Shown: positions 45,762 through 56,089, numbered from the stretch's first letter. The stretch: 64,000 nucleotides of DNA from Bacteroides cutis (GCF_900241005.1 NZ_OEST01000001.1:682001-746000); one strand, 5' to 3'. Translations and numbers: made by a program. The notes: generated from the letters alone by a model not told the origin.

Positions 45762-46514
45762 ATGTTAGAGATAAAAGACTTGCATGCCAGTATCAATGGT
45801 AAAGAAATATTAAAAGGTATCGATCTGACTATTCGCGATGGCGAGGTACATGCATTGATGGGACAGAATGGTGCCGGAAAGAGTACATTAAGTAATGTCT
45901 TGGTGGGACATCCTGCATACGAAGTGACGCGTGGTACGGTTACTTTTAATGGCAAGGATTTGCTCGCCATGAGTCCCGAGGACCGTGCCCACGAGGGAAT
46001 TTTCCTTTCATTCCAGGCACCGGTGGAAATTCCGGGTGTTTCAATGGTGAATTTTATGCGTGCTGCAGTGAATGAGCAACGTAAGTATCGCCATCTTCCC
46101 GCTTTGTCTGCCAGCGAGTTCCTGAAGCTGATGCGTGAAAAACGTGCCATCGTGGAATTGGATAATAAACTTGCCAACCGTAGTGTGAACGAAGGTTTTA
46201 GCGGTGGTGAGAAAAAACGTAATGAAATCTTCCAGATGGCTATGCTCGAACCCAGTTTTGCCATTCTGGATGAAACAGACTCTGGTCTTGACGTAGATGC
46301 TTTGCGTATTGTAGCTGATGGCTTCAATAAACTAAAGACCCTTCAAACCAGTGCAATGGTCATCACCCACTATCAACGTCTGTTGGATTATCTGAAACCC
46401 GATACTGTTCATGTATTACTTGGCGGTCGTATCGTAAAGACGGGTGGTCCTGAACTGGCGAAGGAGATTGAAGCTCGTGGCTTTGATTGGATAAAGAAAG
46501 AAACGGGAGAATGA
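45762..46514 (+). CDS. sufC: Fe-S cluster assembly ATPase SufC
   Basis: 250 residues, an ABC-type ATPase without membrane domain. Walker A GQNGAGKSTLSNVLVGHPAY, Q loop LSFQAPVEIPGVSM, signature FSGGEKKRNEIFQMA, Walker B FAILDETDSGLDVDAL and the switch His in VITHYQRLLDYL. It powers the SufBCD scaffold. Confidence 0.97.
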   Translation: MLEIKDLHASINGKEILKGIDLTIRDGEVHALMGQNGAGKSTLSNVLVGHPAYEVTRGTVTFNGKDLLAMSPEDRAHEGIFLSFQAPVEIPGVSMVNFMRAAVNEQRKYRHLPALSASEFLKLMREKRAIVELDNKLANRSVNEGFSGGEKKRNEIFQMAMLEPSFAILDETDSGLDVDALRIVADGFNKLKTLQTSAMVITHYQRLLDYLKPDTVHVLLGGRIVKTGGPELAKEIEARGFDWIKKETGE

Positions 46515-46588
46515 TATTTGTGAGATATTAAAGTTAGGCGCGGATTTATTTGTGAGAGCATAATCCGTGCCTAAAAAAGAAAAATATT

Positions 46589-47932
46589 ATGAAACCAGAA
46601 CAACAATACATAGACCTTTTCTCCCAGACGGAAGCAATGATATGCCGCCATAGCGCCGAGGCACTGAATGCTCCCCGTGTAGCTGCATTTGCCGATTTTG
46701 AGCGGCTTGGTTTCCCTACACGTAAGCAGGAGAAATACAAATATACTGATGTCGGCAAGTTCTTTGAACCGGATTATGGGTTGAACTTGAACCGGTTGGA
46801 AATTCCTGTAAATCCTTACGAAGTCTTTAAGTGCGATGTGCCTAATATGAGTACCGCTCTTTATTTCGTGGTGAACGATGCTTTCTATGGCAAAGCACTG
46901 CCGAAATCGCATCTGCCGGAAGGTGTTATCTTCGGCAGTCTGAAAGAGATAGCGGAACAATATCCGGAGTTGGTGAAGAAATATTATGGTAAGTTGGCAG
47001 ACACTTCCAAGGATGGGATAACGGCATTCAATACTGCTTTTGTACAGGATGGTGTGTTGCTGTATGTACCTAAAAATGTAGTAGTAGAGAAGACAATCCA
47101 GTTGGTGAATATCCTGCGTGGTGACGTTAATTTTATGGTAAACCGGCGGGTACTGATTGTGTTGGAAGAGGGAGCGCAAGCCCGTTTTCTGGCATGTGAC
47201 CATGCTATGGATGCGGTAAACTTTCTGGCTACACAGGTGATAGAGGTGTTTGTAGGCGAGAATGCTACCTTTGACTTCTATGAGCTCGAGGAAACACACA
47301 CCAGTACGGTGCGTATCAGTAATTTGTACGTCAAGCAAGAAGCCAACAGTAATGTTTTGTTGAACGGAATGACGTTGTATAACGGTACTACCCGTAATAC
47401 AACAGAAGTCCTGCTTGCCGGTGAAGGTGCCGAACTAAACCTTTGTGGTATGGCTGTTGAAGATAAAAATCAACATGTCGATAATAATACGACGATCGAC
47501 CATGCTGTCCCCAACTGTACCAGTAATGAACTTTTTAAATATGTTCTGGATGATCAGTCGGTCGGTGCTTTCGCAGGATTAGTATTGGTACGTCCCGATG
47601 CGCAACATACCAATTCTCAACAAACTAATCGTAACCTCTGCGCCACACGTGAGGCGCATATGTATACACAGCCACAACTAGAGATTTATGCCGATGATGT
47701 GAAATGTAGCCATGGTGCTACAGTGGGACAACTCAATGAAAATGCTCTGTTCTATATGCAGCAGCGTGGTATTTCCGCACGTGAAGCCCGTTTGCTATTG
47801 ATGTTTGCCTTTGTCAACGAAGTAATCGATACTATTCGTTTGGATGCTTTGAAAGATCGTTTGCATCTGTTGGTTGAAAAGCGTTTTCGTGGTGAGCTTA
47901 ATAAGTGCCAGGGATGTACGATCTGTAAATAA
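46589..47932 (+). CDS. sufD: Fe-S cluster assembly protein SufD
   Basis: 447 residues. Partner of SufB in the scaffold; the beta-helix core includes FDFYELEETHTSTVRISNLY, AGEGAELNLCGMAVEDKNQH, HVDNNTTIDHAVPNCTSNEL and the C-terminal NENALFYMQQRGISAREARL. It ends with NKCQGCTICK, a Cys-rich tail also seen in Bacteroidetes SufD. 74 bp after sufC. Confidence 0.95.
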   Translation: MKPEQQYIDLFSQTEAMICRHSAEALNAPRVAAFADFERLGFPTRKQEKYKYTDVGKFFEPDYGLNLNRLEIPVNPYEVFKCDVPNMSTALYFVVNDAFYGKALPKSHLPEGVIFGSLKEIAEQYPELVKKYYGKLADTSKDGITAFNTAFVQDGVLLYVPKNVVVEKTIQLVNILRGDVNFMVNRRVLIVLEEGAQARFLACDHAMDAVNFLATQVIEVFVGENATFDFYELEETHTSTVRISNLYVKQEANSNVLLNGMTLYNGTTRNTTEVLLAGEGAELNLCGMAVEDKNQHVDNNTTIDHAVPNCTSNELFKYVLDDQSVGAFAGLVLVRPDAQHTNSQQTNRNLCATREAHMYTQPQLEIYADDVKCSHGATVGQLNENALFYMQQRGISAREARLLLMFAFVNEVIDTIRLDALKDRLHLLVEKRFRGELNKCQGCTICK

Positions 47933-47964
47933 GAAGTTGAGGCATTGAATAAAATATATAGTAT

Positions 47965-49179
47965 ATGTATAATCTTCAAAAGATAAGAGCTGATTTCCCG
48001 ATACTTTCCCGTGAGGTATATGGCAAGCCTTTGGTTTATCTGGATAATGGGGCCACTACCCAGAAACCCCGTTGTGTAGTAGATTCCATTACAGATGAAT
48101 ATTATTCGGTCAACGCCAACGTGCATCGTGGTGTACATTTTCTTTCGCAGCAGGCTACGGAATTGCATGAAGCTTCCCGTGAAACAGTGCGGAAGTTTAT
48201 CAATGCCGCCAGTACGAACGAAATTATCTTCACCCGTGGAACGACGGAGAGTATCAATCTGCTTGTATCCTGTTTTGGTGAAGAGTTTATGCAGGAAGGT
48301 GACGAAGTGATCCTCTCCGTTATGGAACATCACAGTAATATCGTTCCCTGGCAATTGTTGGCTGCCAAAAGAGGTATTGCCATTAAGGTTATTCCGATGA
48401 ACGACAGGGGCGAACTTCTGATAGACGAATATAAGCGATTGTTTTCGGAACGTACGAAGATTATCAGCGTAGCCCATGTCTCCAATGTGTTGGGTACAGT
48501 AAATCCTGTAAAGGAGATGATTCAGTTTGCCCACGAACAGGGAGTACCAGTACTTGTAGACGGTGCCCAGTCCATTCCTCACATGCCGGTAGACGTACAG
48601 GATTTGGATGCGGATTTTTATGTTTTTTCCGGACATAAGGTATACGGTCCTACCGGTATAGGTGTGCTCTATGGTAAAGAAGAATGGCTTGACAAAATCC
48701 CCCCTTATCAAGGTGGCGGCGAAATGATACAACATGTCTCTTTTGAGCGTACTACTTTCAACGAACTGCCATTTAAGTTTGAAGCGGGAACGCCCGATTA
48801 TATCGGTACCACAGGGCTTGCCAAAGCTTTGGACTATGTTTCAGCCATCGGTATGGAGAATATTGCCGCCCATGAGCACGAGCTTACTAAGTACGGTATG
48901 GCCCGTTTGGGTGAAATTCCCGGTATGCGTATCTTTGGCGAAGCAAAAGAGAAAGGAAGCGTTATTTCTTTTTTGGTGGGTGACATCCATCATTTTGATA
49001 TGGGAACTTTGCTCGACCGCCTCGGTATCGCCGTCCGCACAGGACATCATTGTGCGCAACCGTTGATGCAACGTCTCGGCATAGAAGGGACGGTACGTGC
49101 CTCATTCGGTTTGTATAATACCAAGGAAGAAATAGACGTTTTGGTGGCAGGTATTGAACGGGTCAGCAAAATGTTTTAA
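47965..49179 (+). CDS. sufS: cysteine desulfurase SufS
   Basis: 404 residues, PLP enzyme of group II. It takes sulfur from cysteine for SufBCD. LVYLDNGATTQKPRCVVDSI, FTRGTTESINLLV, EHHSNIVPWQLLA, FVFSGHKVYGPTGIGVLYG-type region with the PLP lysine (about 225), and RTGHHCAQPLMQRLG with the active Cys (about 362). No SufE or SufU follows in the window. Confidence 0.96.
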   Translation: MYNLQKIRADFPILSREVYGKPLVYLDNGATTQKPRCVVDSITDEYYSVNANVHRGVHFLSQQATELHEASRETVRKFINAASTNEIIFTRGTTESINLLVSCFGEEFMQEGDEVILSVMEHHSNIVPWQLLAAKRGIAIKVIPMNDRGELLIDEYKRLFSERTKIISVAHVSNVLGTVNPVKEMIQFAHEQGVPVLVDGAQSIPHMPVDVQDLDADFYVFSGHKVYGPTGIGVLYGKEEWLDKIPPYQGGGEMIQHVSFERTTFNELPFKFEAGTPDYIGTTGLAKALDYVSAIGMENIAAHEHELTKYGMARLGEIPGMRIFGEAKEKGSVISFLVGDIHHFDMGTLLDRLGIAVRTGHHCAQPLMQRLGIEGTVRASFGLYNTKEEIDVLVAGIERVSKMF

Positions 49180-49247
49180 CTTCCTGATGTGACTTTGTGA
49201 TGTATAGATGCGTCCAATAGTTGGTAATAACTTAAAGAAATAGAATT

Positions 49248-49568
49248 ATGTTAGTAACAACAACTTCTGTGATTGAGGGTGGCCGTATCACCCGTTATTA
49301 TGGTATCGTATCCGGTGAAACAATTATCGGTGCCAATGTATTCCGTGATTTCTTTGCCAGTATCCGCGATGTGGTGGGTGGACGTAGTGGCTCATACGAG
49401 GAAGTGTTGCGTGAAGCTAAAGATACGGCATTGCGTGAAATGCAAGAACAGGCCCGTCTTCTGGGTGCCAATGCCGTGATTGGTGTCGACCTTGATTACG
49501 AGACTGTGGGCAGTAGCGGTAGTATGCTGATGGTTACTGCCTGTGGTACGGCAGTGACGATAGAATAA
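49248..49568 (+). CDS. YbjQ/UPF0145 family protein
   Basis: 106 residues, the usual size. [60 protein letters not shown] and [20 protein letters not shown] are family hallmarks. It forms pentameric rings in solved homologues. A heavy-metal-binding role is only predicted. It is 68 bp after sufS and may be separately transcribed. Confidence 0.92.
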   Translation: MLVTTTSVIEGGRITRYYGIVSGETIIGANVFRDFFASIRDVVGGRSGSYEEVLREAKDTALREMQEQARLLGANAVIGVDLDYETVGSSGSMLMVTACGTAVTIE

Positions 49569-49590
49569 GAACAAGTTTTTTGAACTCTTC

Positions 49591-49639
49591 TGAGGGTGTG
49601 TCAAAACAAAAATTCGTTTACTGTTTTGACACATCCTCA
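49591..49639. terminator. bidirectional terminator between convergent genes
   Basis: 18-bp stem (49591-49608 with 49622-49639), one G-T wobble, loop 13 nt, core GTGTCAAAACA / TGTTTTGACAC. T-rich sequence follows on the plus strand (AATTTTTATT). It serves both 49248-49568 and the leftward gene, whose stop codon is part of the right arm. Confidence 0.8.
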
Positions 49640-52042
49640 ATTTTTATTAATCTGTTCTTTCTTGAATATGATTTTCCCATCATGAGTGACTCCCTGCATG
49701 ATGACCGTGTAACTTGTACGTTTATCGGCTGTGCAGAATTCAAATTGCCCTTTTCCCGTATCCGAAAGCTTGATACACGGACTCCAGTAGAGTGTTTTCC
49801 GGTTATCCTGGTTGGTGGGCAAAGAACCTTGTGTAGGGGAATATTTAGGAGAATAAAACTCTACAGGGATCTGATATCCCAACGGCCGGATAGAAGTGAC
49901 GTTGAGCTTTCTGGGTATTTTAAAGTTCCCATCTCCCGTTTTGGTGGTGATCAGAATTGCTCCACCTGCTCCCCTTGAACCGAATATGGCAGCAGATGCA
50001 TCTTTCATCAGTTCTATTTCAGCTATATCGTCGGGTTGCATATCCATGACTAGTTCATATTCCATTTCTACATCGTCCACCAATATCAATGGTGTGTTAC
50101 CTCGTAAGGTGATTGAATTACCCCTTGCCAAGATACCCGGCAGGCGCGACAACATATCTGCCATCGTATTGGGACGAGGGTACATCAATTTTTCCGTGTC
50201 ATAGACCGAACCGTTGATGGAATGATACATAGATTTACCTTGCTTTTCTTTCGGCTTGGCTTTAATGACTACTTCGTCCAGGCGGATTGTTTGAATGCCA
50301 CTATTGTCCAGTGTGTCTATATCATATTCTTCAATGACAGATCTTTTATTGTATAAATCCTCTATGGACAATTGTTTGCCGAAAGGGTAGAACTTTTCCT
50401 GGTCCAGTTCCAACATTACATTGTAGGCACCTCCTCTTTTATTCACTCCTTTGACGATGAAATTGGTACTATCTGGAAATTCAAAGTGGGTAAACCGGAA
50501 AACTCCGGTAGAGTCCGATATCGTTTCGTCAGAAAAAAGATGTTCTAAGGCTAATATTGATATTGGAGCGTTGGCTCGTGGCTTTGAATTGAATTCATTG
50601 AGTACTTTGCCCGAAATCTCCTGGCATCTTTCCAAGAATATGGACGGGCGCTCGTACTGTCCTTTGAGGAGATTGGGGATATTGTATCTTCTCCATCCTT
50701 GTGTCATCATCAATACATCCAATTCCCGGTCGGCTTCTTTGCGGGAAACGTCGAAATAGGCTTCAGGAAACTCAATGGTCCCTTTTAACTCTGAAGCCAG
50801 TAACAGGTAGGAGAGAATGGAAGAACAATTATGGGTATTGACGGATGTATCGTCCGTGACCGATACAGAAAAGTCTCCTTCCAATGGTTTTCCTTCACTG
50901 TCTGTCAAAGTGACTTCTGCTTTTACCGCTTCCCGAATTCCGTAAGATGGCTTGTCTGTAGTGAAGTTCATTGATATCTCCTCAAAATATTTGTTGAATA
51001 CTAATCTTTCGCTGAGGGGATGGCCTTTTTCATCGAGCAGCAATATCTGGATTACTCCTGCGGGTAGTTCTCGGGCGTTGAATGTCAATATCTTCTGTTT
51101 CGGTTGCCACAACTCGGAATAAAAAACAATTCCTCTGCTTTGCGCTACTAAACGGAGCGGAGTGGTGACAGGCTGTGACAAGGCTATCATCAACATGTTT
51201 TTACGCCAAGTAGTAGTAATAACCTGTGCTTGCGGCGTTACCTGCGGTAACTCAAATTCTAGAAAACGGTTTTGTGAATTAGTACACTCCGCCACATATT
51301 GTCTTCCTGCTTCCGGTACGAAAGTAACAAACCCCATCCCCAAATAAGTAGCAGGTAAAGTAGCTACCACTTCTCCATTATCTTTGTCTTTAATCGCACC
51401 ATGTATCTCTTCATGCCATCCATCCTTTCCGATGGCCTTGAACGCTACGCGCCATGGAATGCCTGCTGGTAGGTATCCTCCCTCAGGGAAGAACTTGACA
51501 TCAAATGGCTCTGCTTCCTGTGGCAACTTTTCCTCTTTTTCTTTCTCTTTTCCTTTCTTCTTTCCCTTTTCTGGTTCTTCGCTTTCCCGAGATCCTGATA
51601 CCGGGTTTATGATGGAAAGTGTACTCTTGAACAGGTAGTCTTCAGGTAAGTTTTTCATAAATCCGGTATAAGCTCTCAGGGTATAGTAACCTTGGGGTAT
51701 CAGATAGTCCAGTGGTATATATCCCCGATAAATGGAGTCATTCACTCTTATTTTGATCCGACTGAAAACCGAGTCCGAACTGTTTGCCAGTTCCACGTAT
51801 ACATAACGGCTGACGGGAGAAGGAATATGTGTCGCTGCATCTACAAGATGTGCACGAAGCCAGATAGTATCTCCTACCATATAGTTCGGTTTGTCGGTAT
51901 GTACATAAATTTTTTCTTGCGGGAAGAGGCTTAATTGTTCCAAAAAACGTAAGGAGACGGAGTCGACCTCTTCATTATTCTGGGCAAATACTGTACCGGA
52001 GTAAATGAAGAAAATGAGAAGAAACCAGGCATATCTTTTCAT
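49637..52042 (-). CDS. macroglobulin/TonB-plug domain protein
   Basis: 801 residues. The signal peptide ends VFAQ. The N-terminal region (EKIYVHTDKPNYMVGDTIWL, YVYVELANSSDSVFSRIKIR) is an MG2-type macroglobulin domain; more beta-sandwich domains follow, with a KGKKKGKEKEKEEK linker near 160. A carboxypeptidase-regulatory-like domain precedes a TonB-dependent-receptor plug (DDVEMEYELVMDMQPDDIAE, LMKDASAAIFGSRGAGGAIL). There is no beta-barrel, so it is not a transporter by itself. Such proteins are common in Bacteroidetes and their function is unknown. Confidence 0.85.
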   Translation of the reverse strand: MKRYAWFLLIFFIYSGTVFAQNNEEVDSVSLRFLEQLSLFPQEKIYVHTDKPNYMVGDTIWLRAHLVDAATHIPSPVSRYVYVELANSSDSVFSRIKIRVNDSIYRGYIPLDYLIPQGYYTLRAYTGFMKNLPEDYLFKSTLSIINPVSGSRESEEPEKGKKKGKEKEKEEKLPQEAEPFDVKFFPEGGYLPAGIPWRVAFKAIGKDGWHEEIHGAIKDKDNGEVVATLPATYLGMGFVTFVPEAGRQYVAECTNSQNRFLEFELPQVTPQAQVITTTWRKNMLMIALSQPVTTPLRLVAQSRGIVFYSELWQPKQKILTFNARELPAGVIQILLLDEKGHPLSERLVFNKYFEEISMNFTTDKPSYGIREAVKAEVTLTDSEGKPLEGDFSVSVTDDTSVNTHNCSSILSYLLLASELKGTIEFPEAYFDVSRKEADRELDVLMMTQGWRRYNIPNLLKGQYERPSIFLERCQEISGKVLNEFNSKPRANAPISILALEHLFSDETISDSTGVFRFTHFEFPDSTNFIVKGVNKRGGAYNVMLELDQEKFYPFGKQLSIEDLYNKRSVIEEYDIDTLDNSGIQTIRLDEVVIKAKPKEKQGKSMYHSINGSVYDTEKLMYPRPNTMADMLSRLPGILARGNSITLRGNTPLILVDDVEMEYELVMDMQPDDIAEIELMKDASAAIFGSRGAGGAILITTKTGDGNFKIPRKLNVTSIRPLGYQIPVEFYSPKYSPTQGSLPTNQDNRKTLYWSPCIKLSDTGKGQFEFCTADKRTSYTVIMQGVTHDGKIIFKKEQINKN

Positions 52043-52236
52043 AAGTTTGTGTGTTTTATCATTAAGTGTTCTATATATGATGATTGATAGCCGGAATAGT
52101 TTAATCAGTACCCCCCATTTTATTTAAGAAAGATACATCTTCATTTCTTTCGATATAAAAATCTGCCAATCATTTGCTTATTTCATTTCAAATCAATATT
52201 TTTAAACTTTCATTCAACCTTTAATAAGAAAATGCT

Positions 52237-54438
52237 ATGGACCAAATGCTTTTCTGGCTGGTTCCAGCCGCTTCTGTTTTGGCACTCTGTTTTGCCTGGT
52301 ATTTCCACCGTCAAATGATGAAAGAGAGTGAGGGGACTCCTCAAATGATTAAAATTGCTGCTGCGGTGCGCAAGGGTGCTATGTCTTACCTCAAGCAACA
52401 ATATAAGATTGTGGGCTGGGTATTTCTGGGATTGGTAATTCTTTTCTCTGTCATGGCCTATGGTTTTGGAGTTCAGAACTCCTGGGTACCTATCGCTTTC
52501 TTGACGGGTGGCTTCTTTTCCGGACTTGCCGGTTTTTTGGGTATGAAGACGGCAACATACGCATCGGCGCGTACGGCGAATGCTGCACGTAACTCACTGA
52601 ATGCCGGTTTGCGTATCGCTTTCCGTAGTGGTGCAGTGATGGGATTGGTAGTTGTAGGTTTGGGATTACTTGATATTTCTTTTTGGTATCTGTTACTGAA
52701 TGCGGTAATTCCCGTAGACGTGATGACACCTACTCATAAACTCTGTATCATAACTACTACCATGCTGACTTTTGGAATGGGAGCCAGTACACAAGCACTG
52801 TTTGCCCGTGTGGGTGGAGGTATCTATACCAAAGCTGCAGATGTCGGCGCTGATCTTGTAGGTAAGGTAGAAGCAGGTATTCCCGAAGATGATCCGCGAA
52901 ATCCTGCAACTATTGCTGATAATGTAGGAGATAATGTAGGTGATGTTGCCGGTATGGGAGCTGACTTGTACGAAAGCTATTGCGGCTCTATTCTGGCTAC
53001 GGCTGCTTTGGGGGCTGCCGCTTTTATTCATTCGGGAGATACCATGATGCAATTCAAGGCTGTTATTGCGCCGATGCTGATTGCGGCAGTTGGAATTATT
53101 CTTTCTATCATCGGTATATTTTCTGTTCGTACCAAGGAAAATGCGACAATGAAAGACTTACTAGGTTCACTTGCATTCGGAACCAATCTGAGTTCGGTTT
53201 TGATTGTTGCCGCTACTTTCTTTATTCTTTGGCTGTTGAGACTGGATAATTGGATGTGGATATCCTGTTCCGTAGTAGTAGGATTGATCGTGGGTATCAT
53301 TATAGGTCGTTCTACCGAATACTATACTTCTCAGTCCTATCGTCCTACGCGGAAACTGAGTGAAAGCGGAAAGACCGGACCGGCTACCGTTATTATTTCC
53401 GGTATTGGCCTGGGTATGCTTTCTACTGCAATTCCGGTGATTGCCGTAGTAGTGGGTATCATAGCTTCCTATCTTTTTGCTTCCGGTTTCGATTTCTCTA
53501 ATGTAGGTCTGGGGCTTTACGGTATTGGTATTGCCGCTGTGGGTATGCTTTCTACTTTGGGTATTACGCTTGCTACGGATGCTTATGGGCCTATTGCCGA
53601 CAATGCCGGTGGCAACGCCGAAATGTCTGCTTTGGGTGAGGAAGTACGCAAACGTACCGATGCCCTCGATTCTTTGGGAAATACTACAGCTGCTACCGGT
53701 AAGGGGTTTGCCATCGGCTCGGCTGCACTGACTGGTCTTGCTTTACTTGCTTCCTATATTGAAGAAATCCGTATCGGGCTTACCCGTTTGGGCACTACTG
53801 ACCTCTTTGTAGGCGGTGAAACTATTTCTGTGCAGGATGCCACTTTCTTTGACTTCATGCACCACTATGATGTAACTTTAATGAACCCTAAAGTTCTTTC
53901 CGGAATGTTTCTTGGCAGTATGATGGCTTTCTTGTTCTGTGGATTGACAATGAATGCAGTAGGTCGTGCTGCTGCCCATATGGTAGATGAAGTACGTCGC
54001 CAGTTCCGTGAAATCAAAGGTATCCTTACCGGACAGGCGGAACCCGATTATGAGCGTTGCGTCGCCATTTCCACGAAAGGAGCGCAACGAGAAATGGTAC
54101 TTCCGTCCCTAATTGCAATTGTAGCTCCGATCATTACAGGTCTGGTTTTTGGCGTTCCCGGCGTATTGGGATTGTTGATTGGCGGTTTAAGTAGCGGTTT
54201 TGTACTTGCCATCTTTATGGCAAATGCTGGCGGTGCATGGGATAATGCGAAGAAGTATGTAGAAGAAGGTAATTTCGGTGGAAAGGGTAGCGAAGTTCAT
54301 AAGGCAACGGTAGTAGGCGATACGGTAGGCGATCCGTTTAAAGACACTTCTGGTCCGAGTTTGAATATTCTCATTAAGCTGATGAGTATGGTTGCCATTG
54401 TAATGGCGGGATTGACTGTTGCCTGGAGCTTATTCTAA
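52237..54438 (+). CDS. hppA: membrane-bound cation-pumping pyrophosphatase
   Basis: 733 residues, about 16 membrane spans. It couples pyrophosphate hydrolysis to H+ and/or Na+ export across the inner membrane. The catalytic loop [40 protein letters not shown] is intact, as is the C-terminal [35 protein letters not shown] has Ala where K+-independent enzymes have Lys (NTTKA), so K+ dependence is expected. Dual Na+/H+ pumping has been reported for a B. vulgatus homologue. Confidence 0.95.
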   Translation: MDQMLFWLVPAASVLALCFAWYFHRQMMKESEGTPQMIKIAAAVRKGAMSYLKQQYKIVGWVFLGLVILFSVMAYGFGVQNSWVPIAFLTGGFFSGLAGFLGMKTATYASARTANAARNSLNAGLRIAFRSGAVMGLVVVGLGLLDISFWYLLLNAVIPVDVMTPTHKLCIITTTMLTFGMGASTQALFARVGGGIYTKAADVGADLVGKVEAGIPEDDPRNPATIADNVGDNVGDVAGMGADLYESYCGSILATAALGAAAFIHSGDTMMQFKAVIAPMLIAAVGIILSIIGIFSVRTKENATMKDLLGSLAFGTNLSSVLIVAATFFILWLLRLDNWMWISCSVVVGLIVGIIIGRSTEYYTSQSYRPTRKLSESGKTGPATVIISGIGLGMLSTAIPVIAVVVGIIASYLFASGFDFSNVGLGLYGIGIAAVGMLSTLGITLATDAYGPIADNAGGNAEMSALGEEVRKRTDALDSLGNTTAATGKGFAIGSAALTGLALLASYIEEIRIGLTRLGTTDLFVGGETISVQDATFFDFMHHYDVTLMNPKVLSGMFLGSMMAFLFCGLTMNAVGRAAAHMVDEVRRQFREIKGILTGQAEPDYERCVAISTKGAQREMVLPSLIAIVAPIITGLVFGVPGVLGLLIGGLSSGFVLAIFMANAGGAWDNAKKYVEEGNFGGKGSEVHKATVVGDTVGDPFKDTSGPSLNILIKLMSMVAIVMAGLTVAWSLF

Positions 54439-54450
54439 AAAGGAAATGTG

Positions 54451-54512
54451 GATTGACGCAAATTAGCGCAGATTTTTATGTAGATTAATCTTTGCGCTAA
54501 TTAGCGCCAATC
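54451..54512. repeat. palindromic element/terminator between hppA and the LysO pair
   Basis: GATTGACGCAAATTAGCGCA and, inverted, TTTGCGCTAATTAGCGCCAA form an imperfect long hairpin followed by TGTGTTTTTT. It sits between convergent genes and may terminate both. The word GCGCTAATTAGCGC is itself palindromic. Confidence 0.6.
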
Positions 54513-54533
54513 TGTGTTTTTTACTATACACAG

Positions 54534-55136
54534 TTACAACGAACAAAACAATGTGACTAAAAAAGGCACGCTGAAATCTATTACGAAACCATGAAAAATG
54601 GATACTACGACAAATTGTTGTCCGGCAGTTTGCGTAATAATAGGTAAAGTGGTGTCCATTGTGGTAGCACCGCCTGCCGAGATGGGAGCGAGATTACCAA
54701 ACCAGCGTACCAGTAGGGGGGCAGCCAATAAAGTCAGGATTTCACGACTGATGTTTGCCAGTAGGGCGATTGTTCCCAGTTCGGCACCTTTATATTCAGT
54801 AATGAAAATACTGGACAGTGAATAATATCCGAAACCGGAACCGATTGCCAGGCAATCTGTCACAGAACGATGAGGTAATAACAGGCTGATGACTGCTGAA
54901 CCCGCCAATGTGCCTAATATAGTCATGACGGGCAGAAAGATCAACCGTGGATTGAGCATACGGAAATTCTTTAAAGTTTGTGGGTTGTTACCCACACTTA
55001 TTCCTACACAGAACATCAATGCGCAAAGTGCGTAGAACCCGATTTTAGAGTTTACGATGTCGAAAGGTACCAGATCGTAAATGCCAAAAATTGTTCCTAA
55101 TATGAAGAATGTAACTATGATGAGACTCCCCTTCAT
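54534..55136 (-). CDS. LysO family exporter, C-terminal subunit
   Basis: 200 residues from ATG 55136, which overlaps the upstream stop as ATGA (an ATG at 55142 is also possible). The LysO (YbjE, DUF340) C-terminal half has several hydrophobic segments with FCVGISVGNN, AIGSGFGYYSLSSIFITEYK, GAELGTIALLANISREILTL and GGATTMDTTLPIITQTAGQQ. In E. coli the single-chain protein exports lysine; here the protein is split in two. Substrate inferred by family. Confidence 0.85.
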   Translation of the reverse strand: MKGSLIIVTFFILGTIFGIYDLVPFDIVNSKIGFYALCALMFCVGISVGNNPQTLKNFRMLNPRLIFLPVMTILGTLAGSAVISLLLPHRSVTDCLAIGSGFGYYSLSSIFITEYKGAELGTIALLANISREILTLLAAPLLVRWFGNLAPISAGGATTMDTTLPIITQTAGQQFVVVSIFHGFVIDFSVPFLVTLFCSL

Positions 55137-55414
55137 ACACATTCCCCTTTCTTTTTATACAATACTTTCCATAAAGCCCAGGCGGCAATGACACTTCCCA
55201 AAGTTCCGCCCAATGTGAGTACGATTGCTTCCAAACCGATAGTATGGAGTCCGTTGATGATTTCCTTGTTACCTCCCACCTCTACTCCGAGGATGAAGAG
55301 TAACAACCAAATGAGTATTGTAATGGTTTGATGCATCTTTTTGAAACGAGCCCTTTGCCGTAAAGCATAGCCCAACAGTCCACCAGTGAACATGAGTCCG
55401 ATAACAATGAACAT
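55133..55414 (-). CDS. LysO family exporter, N-terminal subunit
   Basis: 93 residues from ATG 55414 (MFIVIGLMFTGGLLGYALRQ); the frame is open to 55468. Three hydrophobic segments (IGLMFTGGLLGYAL, TITILIWLLLFILGVEVGGN, VLTLGGTLGSVIAAWALWKV) match the N-terminal third of LysO. It is translationally coupled (ATGA overlap) to the C-terminal subunit, so the pair should form one transporter. Confidence 0.8.
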   Translation of the reverse strand: MFIVIGLMFTGGLLGYALRQRARFKKMHQTITILIWLLLFILGVEVGGNKEIINGLHTIGLEAIVLTLGGTLGSVIAAWALWKVLYKKKGECV

Positions 55415-55434
55415 TTCTATCTTGTTTTTGAGTG

Positions 55435-55442
55435 CAAAGATA
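55435..55442 (-). promoter_or_regulatory. -7 box for the LysO pair
   Basis: TATCTTTG on the minus strand, 21 bp before the ATG at 55414. It is divergent from the rnhB box 14 bp away. Confidence 0.45.
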
Positions 55443-55455
55443 CGAATAAAAAGCT

Positions 55456-55463
55456 TATCTTTG
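55456..55463 (+). promoter_or_regulatory. -7 box for rnhB
   Basis: TATCTTTG on the plus strand, 24 bp before the ATG at 55487. A TTTG at 55427-55430 is 25 bp upstream, longer than usual. Confidence 0.45.
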
Positions 55464-55486
55464 TACACAACAAATGAGTGAACTGT

Positions 55487-56089
55487 ATGTTGCTGCCTTA
55501 CTTAAATGAAAATCTGATTGAAGCCGGATGTGATGAAGCGGGACGTGGTTGTTTAGCAGGTGCTGTTTATGCTGCTGCTGTTATTTTGCCCAAAGATTTC
55601 AAGAACGAACTGCTGAACGACTCCAAACAATTGACCGAAAAGCAACGTTATGCCTTGCGTGAAATTGTTGAGAAGGAAGCTCTTGCATGGGCTGTAGGTA
55701 TTGTTTCTCCGGAAGAAATAGATAAGATAAATATCTTGAATGCCTCTTTTCTAGCTATGCACCGTGCCGTGGACAGCCTTCAATTCCGTCCGCAACATTT
55801 GTTGATCGACGGTAATCGCTTCAAGAAATATCAAGATTTGCCACATACCACCATTATAAAAGGAGATGGCAAATATCTTTCTATTGCTGCCGCTTCCATT
55901 CTTGCCAAAACCTATCGTGACGATTATATGAACCGCTTACACGAGGAATTTCCTTATTATGATTGGAATAAGAATAAAGGTTATCCTACCAAGAAACATC
56001 GTATGGCTATTGCTGAACGGGGCACTACTCCTTATCACCGTATGACATTCAACTTACTAAGCCACAGGCAACTTTCATTGGATTTTTAA
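55487..56089 (+). CDS. rnhB: ribonuclease HII
   Basis: 200 residues from ATG 55487 ([20 protein letters not shown]); the frame is open to a GTG at 55478. It cuts RNA in hybrids and removes single ribonucleotides from [23 protein letters not shown] carries the DE-G-R-G motif, [12 protein letters not shown] follows, and [29 protein letters not shown] and [14 protein letters not shown] complete the site. Confidence 0.95.
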   Translation: MLLPYLNENLIEAGCDEAGRGCLAGAVYAAAVILPKDFKNELLNDSKQLTEKQRYALREIVEKEALAWAVGIVSPEEIDKINILNASFLAMHRAVDSLQFRPQHLLIDGNRFKKYQDLPHTTIIKGDGKYLSIAAASILAKTYRDDYMNRLHEEFPYYDWNKNKGYPTKKHRMAIAERGTTPYHRMTFNLLSHRQLSLDF

